From: an uncultured Mucilaginibacter sp.
GTDB taxonomy: Bacteria; Bacteroidota; Bacteroidia; Sphingobacteriales; Sphingobacteriaceae
Assembly: GCA_903891475.1 (NCBI GenBank)
Contig: CAITEP010000050.1
Coordinates: 1-38,939, forward strand
Direction: 5' to 3'
DNA: 38,939 nucleotides
Shown one piece after another: positions 32,859-38,939 of the stretch. Within the stretch, counting starts at the first letter, position 1; each line of letters starts with the position of its first letter. Under the pieces are notes generated by a model. It was given only the letters and a program-made list of their open reading frames with translations. It made no database searches and was not told the origin of the DNA. A program made the translations under genes and the position numbers.

Positions 32859-33527
32859 ATGGATCCGATTACTATAAACCGAAAGTCACTGGCCGAAGAA
32901 GTTGCCTCAAAATTACAAGAACAAATTTTAAAGGGAGCTTTTAAAGTAAACCAAAAACTACCAGTGGAGGCCGAATTGATGAAAAGCTTTGGTGTAGGGC
33001 GTTCAACCATTCGGGAGGCAGTAAAAATTTTGGTTAATTCCGGGTTTTTAAGGGTACAGCAAGGCTTGGGTACTTTTGTTGATGATGTTACGGGTATTAA
33101 CGAACCTCTTTTTCAAAAACTAAAACGCTCTGGCTCCAATAATATAGATGAGGTTCGACAATTATTGGAGATGAAAATTGCTGAAAAGGCTGCCACAAAC
33201 CGCTCTGGAAATGATATATCAAAACTGGAATATTTTTTGGCGAAAAGAGCTAAGGCATTGAATGAAAACCAGCTGGACGATTTTATAGAAGCCCACATCA
33301 ATTTTTATATAATTATGGCCGAAGCTTCAAAAAATGAAATATTGGCCGATTTATATAAACTTTTAGCTGCCAGATTAAGAACTGATTTAAAGACTAATTT
33401 TGAGGATACCGCTGTTTTTAAAAATACAACAGACTATCTACCTAAAATTTTCGATAGTATTTTAAGACAAGACCCAAAGCAAGCCTGGTATTGGAGTGCA
33501 AAGGTAACCGGGAACTTTACTAGTTAA
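32859..33527 (+). CDS. GntR family regulator, FadR subfamily
   Basis: A 222-residue transcription factor. The N-terminal winged helix (about 10-75) has LKGAFKVNQKLPVEAELMKS and VGRSTIREAVKILVN, the GntR hallmark. The C-terminal FCD ligand-binding domain (about 90-215) has the helical LLEMKIAEKAA start and an AHINFYIIMAEASKN segment in place of the usual metal-binding DLRFH motif, so a His is kept but the preceding Asp region differs. It stands alone, 130 bases after rimM. The ligand and target operon cannot be read; a neighbour under its control is not evident. Confidence 0.9.
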   Translation: MDPITINRKSLAEEVASKLQEQILKGAFKVNQKLPVEAELMKSFGVGRSTIREAVKILVNSGFLRVQQGLGTFVDDVTGINEPLFQKLKRSGSNNIDEVRQLLEMKIAEKAATNRSGNDISKLEYFLAKRAKALNENQLDDFIEAHINFYIIMAEASKNEILADLYKLLAARLRTDLKTNFEDTAVFKNTTDYLPKIFDSILRQDPKQAWYWSAKVTGNFTS

Positions 33528-33550
33528 TAACCTATAAACCATAAACCTTA

Positions 33551-34387
33551 CTAGGTGAAAAGGTTGGTTTGATAGCTATTGGCTATCGAAAATGGGGAGG
33601 TAAGTTTATCGGTACCTAATTCGCCATCAATTTTATATACCATACTTTCTTGATACCTGGAGGCTACTATGATATTGGTTTCATTCGCTTGTTCCTTAAA
33701 TATGGCCTCTACCAATTCGGGTTTATTGTTATTTTTTGACAAGTGGGATAAAATGAGATGGCTTAAATGCTTATTACGGTGATTAACAAATAAATCTAGT
33801 GCCTGTTTGTTAGATATATGCCCTGAACCTCCACGAATCCTGTTTTTTAAATGGTAAGGATAATTACCCTTCTCCAGCATTTCTTCATCATAATTGGCTT
33901 CTAAAAATACCGCGTGGCATTGCGCAAAATAAGCTCGAACATGATTGCAAACCACTCCAATATCAGTAAATACGCCAATTTTTAAGTTATTATAGGTAAT
34001 AACAAAACTAAATGGGTCAACCGCATCGTGCATTTTAGGGAAGGGGATAATTTGCATTTCACCAATGGCTACAGGTTCAAATGCGTTAAAATGCAGAAGG
34101 GTATAATCATCACCTTCCAATTTAACGCAGGGGCGTGTAAGGTGGGTAATGTATACCGGGAGTTGGTGCTTTCTTGCCAGTACAGGCAAACCGTTGATAT
34201 GATCGGAATGTTCATGACTTATAAAAACGGCTTTTACCTTTTTTATGGAGAGGCCAAGGCGTAGCATTCGTTTTTCGGTTTCACGGCAACTAATACCAGC
34301 ATCAATCAAAACCGCCTCCTGTTTGTTACCTACATAGTAACAATTGCCATTGCTGCCGGAATTTAAGGATGCTATAAATAAAGCCAT
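33551..34387 (-). CDS. MBL-fold metallo-hydrolase, WalJ/YycJ-like
   Basis: A metallo-beta-lactamase-fold hydrolase of 278 residues, with the zinc motif HEHSDH (58-63) after LIDAGISCRETEKRM, and further metal residues near HDAVDPFSF and FTDIGVV. SLNSGSNGNCYY at the N-terminus is typical of the YycJ/WalJ branch, which in firmicutes is tied to cell wall and DNA end processing. I chose the ATG at 34387 rather than the in-frame TTG nine bases upstream. It is divergent from the YceH-like gene. The exact substrate, probably nucleic acid, is not certain. Confidence 0.88.
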   Translation of the reverse strand: MALFIASLNSGSNGNCYYVGNKQEAVLIDAGISCRETEKRMLRLGLSIKKVKAVFISHEHSDHINGLPVLARKHQLPVYITHLTRPCVKLEGDDYTLLHFNAFEPVAIGEMQIIPFPKMHDAVDPFSFVITYNNLKIGVFTDIGVVCNHVRAYFAQCHAVFLEANYDEEMLEKGNYPYHLKNRIRGGSGHISNKQALDLFVNHRNKHLSHLILSHLSKNNNKPELVEAIFKEQANETNIIVASRYQESMVYKIDGELGTDKLTSPFSIANSYQTNLFT

Positions 34388-34482
34388 ATAGTGCAAATTA
34401 ACCTGTTTTTTATAAATAAATCATAAAATTTTAAACCAATTAAATATATTAGGATTTAGATTTTTCATTTATTAAATCGTTT

Positions 34483-34490
34483 TATATTTA
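34483..34490 (+). promoter_or_regulatory. Near-consensus -7 box at the YceH gene start
   Basis: TATATTTA (one mismatch to TAnnTTTG) ends four bases before the ATG at 34495, the same spacing as in lpxD. No TTTG is seen at -33, so this is weak. Confidence 0.3.
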
Positions 34491-34494
34491 CCAA

Positions 34495-35145
34495 ATGCAA
34501 CCAACCATAAAACTACCTGAACTAAATGCCATTGAGGTACGGGTGCTGGGCTCATTGATGGAAAAAAGCCGCACCACGCCCGATTATTACCCCATGACCA
34601 TTAATGGCTTAACGGCTGCGTGCAACCAAAAATCATCGCGCAAGCCTGTTGTGCAATATGAGGAAGAAACGGTGGCTGAAGCGTTAAATTCACTTAAAAA
34701 ACGCGGTCTGGTATCAACTGCTACAGGTGGCTCCATCCGTAGTGTAAAATACAAACATAATTTTGCCATCGTTTTCCCTGTAATACCCGCTGAGGTTGCG
34801 GTTATTTGTTTGTTGATGCTCAGAGGACCATTAACGGCAGGTGAAATTAATACCAATTCCGCACGTTTATTCGACTTTGACAGCATAGAAGAGATTCAGG
34901 AAATTTTAGTGAAATTAAGTAGTGAAGAATGGCCATTTTTAGTACAATTACCCAAACGACCCGGACAAAAAGAGGTTAGGTTTGCCCATTTGCTAGCCGG
35001 CGAACCAGATTTAGCAGAAGATGATTATACTGTTGAGGCGGGAACAAAAAGTAATAGTGGATTAGAAGCTCGGGTTGCTACTTTAGAAACAGAACTTGCC
35101 GCATTGAAACAGGCTTTTGAAGAATTAATGAAGCAACTGACCTAA
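34495..35145 (+). CDS. YceH family protein (DUF480)
   Basis: A 216-residue member of the YceH/DUF480 family, with two winged-helix modules. The first contains LNAIEVRVLGSLMEKSRTTPDYYPMT and CNQKSSRKPVV, the second LLMLRGPLTAGEINTNSARL and the FLVQLPKRPGQKEVRFAHLL wing region. The C-terminus is a short coiled coil (ARVATLETELAALKQAFEELM). The molecular role is not established. It begins after a divergent promoter spacer, and the peptide deformylase-like gene starts nine bases after its stop, so the two form an operon. Confidence 0.92.
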   Translation: MQPTIKLPELNAIEVRVLGSLMEKSRTTPDYYPMTINGLTAACNQKSSRKPVVQYEEETVAEALNSLKKRGLVSTATGGSIRSVKYKHNFAIVFPVIPAEVAVICLLMLRGPLTAGEINTNSARLFDFDSIEEIQEILVKLSSEEWPFLVQLPKRPGQKEVRFAHLLAGEPDLAEDDYTVEAGTKSNSGLEARVATLETELAALKQAFEELMKQLT

Positions 35146-35154
35146 GCGCTAAAA

Positions 35155-35640
35155 ATGAAAACACTGAATGATTTGCTTTTATTGGGTGACCCAAGGCTTT
35201 ATGAAACTTGCGAACCTGTAACTATAGCCGAGCAGCCCTTAATTGACGGTTGGGTTGCCGATTTGGCAAATGTAATGGCCGAAGTACGTGCCAAATATCA
35301 TTTTGGACGAGCAATTGCCGCACCTCAACTCGGAATTATGAAGAGACTCATTTATTTGGATATAAATAAGCCTGTTGTTTTTATAAATCCAGAATTGACT
35401 GATTTAAGTGGTGACCTATTTGAACTTTGGGACGATTGCATGAGCTTTCCCAATTTATTGGTAAAAGTAAAAAGACACTCAAAAATTACCATCAAATACC
35501 TCGACCAAAACTGGCAACCCAGGGAATGGCAAATGGAAGGCAACTTGTCTGAATTATTACAGCACGAATATGACCACCTAAACGGAATATTATGCACCAT
35601 GCGTGCCATCGACGATAAATCGTTCAAATGGAGGAATTAA
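35155..35640 (+). CDS. Divergent peptide deformylase
   Basis: Peptide deformylase fold, 161 residues, expected to remove N-formyl from proteins or a related substrate. Motif 1 is GRAIAAPQLG (51-60, usually GxGLAAxQ), motif 2 has Cys95 in DDCMSFPN (usually EGCLS), and motif 3 is HEYDHLNG (137-144), so the metal ligands Cys95, His137 and His141 and the catalytic Glu138 are kept. The changed motif 1 and motif 2 set it apart from a housekeeping Def protein. It is cotranscribed with the YceH-like gene. A role on formyl groups of a special substrate is possible but unproven. Confidence 0.82.
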   Translation: MKTLNDLLLLGDPRLYETCEPVTIAEQPLIDGWVADLANVMAEVRAKYHFGRAIAAPQLGIMKRLIYLDINKPVVFINPELTDLSGDLFELWDDCMSFPNLLVKVKRHSKITIKYLDQNWQPREWQMEGNLSELLQHEYDHLNGILCTMRAIDDKSFKWRN

Positions 35641-35681
35641 TATTTTTTTTGATCCAATAATTTAGATATTCCATAAATCAA

Positions 35682-36323
35682 TCAGAACCTGAAAATATCA
35701 TTTTGAATAGCGTATAGCACCAAACCCGTACGCGATTTAAGTCCTAATTTTTCGAACAATGATTCCCTATAACTATCAACGGTACGGGGACTAACAAACA
35801 TTTTATCAGCTATTTCTTTATAGGTGAGCTCTGAGCAGCTAAGTTTTAAAAACTCCAACTCCTTTTTTGAAAGAACGGTTTCGTTTTCTTTCGAGGAGAT
35901 AGACCTAATCAATTTACCCGAAACCATTTCGTTAATAAAAACTCCTTTTTCGTGCAGTGTTTTAATGGCTTCCAGCAGTTCGCGCGGTTTCGATTCTTTT
36001 AAAATATAGCCCCCGGCTCCACTTCTTATCATGCGGATAACCGCGTTATCATCCTCAAACATGCTCAAGGCCAATACTTTGATTTGGGGATAATTGGCCT
36101 TTAACCAAGCCGTGGTGACATAACCATCCATAACCGGCATGTTAATGTCCATTAAAATTACCTCGGGTAAAGGGTGCTTTTTTATTAATTGTTGCATCTG
36201 CTCACCATTTTCTGCTTGAAACGAGATGGCAAGTTCATCAAACTCGTTCATCAATGCTGCAACGCCATTCCTAAACAGGGTATGGTCGTCAACTATGGCA
36301 ATTAATATTTTATTTGTTTCCAT
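35682..36323 (-). CDS. LuxR/NarL family response regulator
   Basis: A 213-residue DNA-binding response regulator. The receiver has acidic residues Asp12/Asp13 (AIVDDHTLF), phospho-acceptor Asp59 (LMDINMPVMDG), and Lys110 (YILKES). The C-terminal LuxR helix-turn-helix (about 145-208) includes LSCSELTYKEIADKMFVSPR and RTVDSYRESLFEKLG. It follows the NarL-type kinase gene on the minus strand with 131 bases between them, and is its likely partner. The target genes are unknown; the two genes directly upstream, 37198-37854 and 37922-38686, are natural candidates for an autoregulated cassette. Confidence 0.94.
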   Translation of the reverse strand: METNKILIAIVDDHTLFRNGVAALMNEFDELAISFQAENGEQMQQLIKKHPLPEVILMDINMPVMDGYVTTAWLKANYPQIKVLALSMFEDDNAVIRMIRSGAGGYILKESKPRELLEAIKTLHEKGVFINEMVSGKLIRSISSKENETVLSKKELEFLKLSCSELTYKEIADKMFVSPRTVDSYRESLFEKLGLKSRTGLVLYAIQNDIFRF

Positions 36324-36454
36324 TTTATGTTTTTATAATAGGTGATGTCGTATATAATCCATAACAAAATAATAGTGTAGATGATCACTATGATTAAAAA
36401 ACGCTTTAAAAGGTATTTTTATTTGTTTAGGTTGATATTATTACAATATGGGCT

Positions 36455-37234
36455 TTAGGGATACGCTATATGAATGCTGACAAGGGTTCCATTACCCAAG
36501 CTCGAATTAAAAGCTACCTCGCCGCCAATAATGGAGATCCGTTTTTTAATATTTTGTAAACCCATACCCAGTTGCTCTTTCAATAGGTTATTTACGTCAA
36601 AACCTATGCCATTATCAGTTATCTGGATAAATAATTTTTTATCCGCATAGCTTAATTCAATATCAATTTGATTGGCCTGGGCATGCTTCATGATATTGTT
36701 CAGTATTTCTTGAATCACCCGGAATATAATCAAATCCTTATCCGGGTTATTGGCCGCAGGTAGTTCACCATCTTCCAAATAATTGATGAGGTATTTACCG
36801 GTCTTTTCAATCCAGCTAATTTCATGCCTGATGGCTTCAGGCAGGCCTTGGGCTACAAGCTGGTCGCCTTGTAGTAATTTACCCAGCATCCGCATCTCTT
36901 TAATAGAGCGTATAGTTAAAGCAATAGAGGCCTCAATTTTTTCCTTGGCCTTTTCCTCATTCTCTAATTCAATGGAGTTTAGGGTTAATGAAGTAAGACT
37001 CAACAATTGCCCTATATTATCATGCAAATCGGCACCAATGGTTTGCATGGTTTGTTCCTGCACTTCGTGCTGAGCTTGAATTAAAGTGTTTTGGAAATTT
37101 GATAAATCTATCAGATGCCTTCTTTTTCGATTATAATAAAGTATGGCAGTTGTAATTATAATTGAAATTAATAATATGAAGAAAATCGTAACAAACTCTA
37201 ACGTGTTAAAAAATTCTTGTTTCGAATTGAGCAT
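36455..37234 (-). CDS. NarL-type sensor histidine kinase with single membrane helix
   Basis: A 259-residue kinase of the HisKA_3 class. A membrane helix lies at about 13-33 (VTIFFILLISIIITTAILYY), a helical linker follows, the phospho-acceptor is His71 in ADLHDNIGQLLSL, and the ATPase motifs are ILNNIMKHAQA (N box), TDNGIGFD (G1) and LGMGLQNIKKR (G2). There is no extracellular sensor domain, so the signal probably comes from the cotranscribed membrane protein. The ATG at 37234 lies 37 bases inside the upstream gene, an unusually long overlap, implying tight translational coupling. A start further downstream would lose the membrane helix. Confidence 0.92.
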   Translation of the reverse strand: MLNSKQEFFNTLEFVTIFFILLISIIITTAILYYNRKRRHLIDLSNFQNTLIQAQHEVQEQTMQTIGADLHDNIGQLLSLTSLTLNSIELENEEKAKEKIEASIALTIRSIKEMRMLGKLLQGDQLVAQGLPEAIRHEISWIEKTGKYLINYLEDGELPAANNPDKDLIIFRVIQEILNNIMKHAQANQIDIELSYADKKLFIQITDNGIGFDVNNLLKEQLGMGLQNIKKRISIIGGEVAFNSSLGNGTLVSIHIAYP

Positions 37235-37854
37235 ATTAGTCCTATTATAATGCAGATATAAAAAAATAGGTTTAATGGTCTTAAAATATTATCATATTCA
37301 ATGTTGGTTTCAATAGCATACAATTTTTTCATTAAAGGATAAATTACGAAAAAAACAAAAGTACTGCCATAAAAAGTCAAAATTCCTATCGAAATCCAAA
37401 AATCACTAAGTTTATAAATTGAAAGATTTTTATCCACATCAATATTAAAAAGCATATGTGAGTATATAATAAATAAGAAAAATCCTTCAATAGCTACATT
37501 GAATGTGGTTGAATTTTGTTGATAATGTTTATTAAGTATTGAATAAGCTATAATTATCAAAAAAAGCAACATAGAAATTTTGACGATTGACTTGTATTTT
37601 ATTTTTTTTATTGATGTTGTATAGTAAAAACCGAACATGCAATATTCTAAAAATATGAATAAATTAAGTGGCAATATTGATTGTTTTATTTTTAAATAAT
37701 TTATTATTAAAGTTGAACATTCAATAAAAATCGTTGAGGTTAGCACAATTAATATGTAAATAAATTTTTTGTTGCCGTACTTTATGGAAAGTATAGAAAA
37801 CAATGCAGCTACAAAAAGCAACAAAAAATATACTATATAAAAAGTATCAAACAT
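37198..37854 (-). CDS. Multi-pass membrane protein of the sensory cassette
   Basis: A 218-residue, strongly hydrophobic protein with about six or seven membrane helices, Lys-rich short loops and very few acidic residues. No signal peptide cleavage or enzyme motif is seen. I do not recognise the family. Its end overlaps the NarL-type kinase by 37 bases, and the soluble protein gene ends 67 bases upstream of its start. A role as membrane sensor or regulator of the kinase is inferred from this layout. The base composition is more AT-rich than most of the window. Confidence 0.75.
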   Translation of the reverse strand: MFDTFYIVYFLLLFVAALFSILSIKYGNKKFIYILIVLTSTIFIECSTLIINYLKIKQSILPLNLFIFLEYCMFGFYYTTSIKKIKYKSIVKISMLLFLIIIAYSILNKHYQQNSTTFNVAIEGFFLFIIYSHMLFNIDVDKNLSIYKLSDFWISIGILTFYGSTFVFFVIYPLMKKLYAIETNIEYDNILRPLNLFFYICIIIGLICSIRNKNFLTR

Positions 37855-37921
37855 TAAGCAAGAATAAATCCCCCACCCTAGATAGACTATTTTTTGTAAA
37901 TTAAATTTTAATTTTTTATTA

Positions 37922-38686
37922 TCAAGATTTAGCTAAATTTAATAATTTAAATCTTTCGAGAAATTTTCGCTCGTCTGTCTTTTTACCTTTAGAATCCAAA
38001 TGAGAAGTTGAACCCGGGGGATGGCCAACATATTCCCCAAGCAAGGAAAGCGTATCTGGAACAGTAACTGTAATGTGTGCATCCCATGCATCATTAGTAA
38101 AAATAGTTTTTCTTTTTGGAGTAGGGACGTTTTTATAATTTAAATCGTAGCCTTCACAATCAACACCTCCAACTACTAAAGTAACATCGTTTTCATCATT
38201 TCCCTTAGCAGCAAGATATAATCTTAAGCCTTCACAACCTGGCTGACTTAGTATTTTTAAAGCAATATCTTTTTCTATAGTCATGCCATAATTAAGTCGA
38301 AAAAGTTGTTCACTTAATAAATTTACTTTTTGATTTAATTCTTCATAAACAAACTCTAATTTTTCAATATATTCATGGTGGTTGGACTTCCCATTTGAAT
38401 AATTAGTCTTCAATTTGTTTACTTCCTCCTTATCTGTTTCTTTAGAACGAATTTTAATAAGAAAATTGAAATAAAAGTTCCTAATATATTTTAACGCTGA
38501 TTTTACATCAATTGGTTTCCCGAAAGGGTAGTTAACATTATTTGATGACATAGTTATACATTTACCATATTGTGGTATGGGAATCATAGAACTATCCGGT
38601 GGTGGAGTTAATGTTCCTTTGAGACTACTTGGGTCTTTCTGTCCTTCTACTTTAAAATATTGAGAAGGTAATAGTTGATTTGACAT
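37922..38686 (-). CDS. Uncharacterised soluble protein heading the sensory cassette
   Basis: A 254-residue soluble protein of unknown function. Residues 1-45 are Pro/Ser rich (TLTPPPDSSMIPIPQYG). A basic region follows (about 60-105), and a coiled-coil-like helix (about 108-135, EKLEFVYEELNQKVNLLSEQ). The most conserved-looking part is ILSQPGCEGLRLYLAAKG plus VTLVVGGVDCEGYDLN; from memory, similar QPGCEG / VGVD motifs recur in unannotated Bacteroidota proteins, but I cannot confirm this. The C-terminal 60 residues hold the polar GHPPGSTSHLDSKGKK stretch. It leads the four-gene minus-strand cassette. Confidence 0.65.
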   Translation of the reverse strand: MSNQLLPSQYFKVEGQKDPSSLKGTLTPPPDSSMIPIPQYGKCITMSSNNVNYPFGKPIDVKSALKYIRNFYFNFLIKIRSKETDKEEVNKLKTNYSNGKSNHHEYIEKLEFVYEELNQKVNLLSEQLFRLNYGMTIEKDIALKILSQPGCEGLRLYLAAKGNDENDVTLVVGGVDCEGYDLNYKNVPTPKRKTIFTNDAWDAHITVTVPDTLSLLGEYVGHPPGSTSHLDSKGKKTDERKFLERFKLLNLAKS

Positions 38687-38939
38687 ATGTTTGTTTTTTT
38701 AGTTTCTCTAAATTCCATCTTTTTTTAACAGCATAAAAGTGATTATCCCCCTTTTATTACCGTAAAAACACCTTAGATTAAAATTGGATATTTTTTATTC
38801 GCTATTAAAGTGTTCATCATATAATAAATCACTAAGCTTAAATTTAATTGATACCCGATTTTTTGCGGAGTAATTATTAATAAATTTAAATTAAATACTT
38901 AACATCGAATAACGAAATAAATATAAATATTTAAATTAA
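38687..38939. other. AT-rich right-end spacer
   Basis: No gene or structured RNA is visible here. It is a long AT-rich stretch upstream of the 254-residue protein gene, and probably holds the cassette promoter, but no full-consensus TAnnTTTG box was found on the minus strand near the ATG at 38686. Confidence 0.4.

Overview
The window looks like a chromosomal segment of a Bacteroidota bacterium, most likely Sphingobacteriaceae-like (Pedobacter/Mucilaginibacter type). The support is the fused LpxC-FabZ, the NagB-PIG-L fusion, PorX and a type IX secretion (T9SS) style C-terminus, the acidic-tailed bS16, AT-rich spacers, the absence of obvious Shine-Dalgarno sites, and promoters of the TTTG / TAnnTTTG type. 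No rRNA, tRNA, CRISPR array, insertion sequence or prophage was seen. The taxonomic call is inference from gene content.

Left part (1-7.3 kb): a secreted M28 peptidase with a terminator, a TM2-domain protein, then a minus-strand run read as porX, a short antitoxin, a PIN-domain toxin, tsaE, alanine dehydrogenase and a VanX-like dipeptidase. The antitoxin (5296-5460) is only 54 codons long and overlaps the toxin start by 14 nt. The toxin-antitoxin pair sits between porX and tsaE, so it may share a transcript with essential genes.

7.3-12.7 kb: an HD-domain phosphohydrolase with a TTG start, then the lipid A block lpxD, lpxC-fabZ, lpxA and an ABC ATPase. lpxD is preceded by two tandem consensus promoters; the proximal one ends four bases before the ATG.

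12.7-20.7 kb: an acyl-lipid desaturase, a T9SS-tagged exported protein divergent from a sensor kinase/OmpR regulator pair, small hypothetical and membrane proteins (including a 45-residue basic protein translationally coupled to its neighbour), an SPW-repeat protein, a DUF1624-type membrane protein and a small tyrosine phosphatase-like protein.

20.7-26.3 kb: a 536-base control region holds a perfect 11-bp palindrome, a -7 box, a structured leader and a strong intrinsic terminator, all directly upstream of the NagB-PIG-L fusion gene. This is the best candidate for an undescribed regulatory device here. An M16 peptidase follows.

26.3-35.7 kb: a J-domain/KTSC fusion, an orphan LytS-type kinase, two proteins of unknown role, a 7TM-PAS histidine kinase, rpsP and rimM separated by a terminator, a FadR-type regulator, a WalJ-like metallo-hydrolase, a YceH family protein and a divergent peptide deformylase.

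Right end (35.7-38.7 kb): a minus-strand cassette of an uncharacterised soluble protein, a multi-pass membrane protein, a NarL-type sensor kinase (its start lies 37 nt inside the membrane gene) and a LuxR-type response regulator. It is visibly more AT-rich than the rest and looks like a self-contained sensory module.
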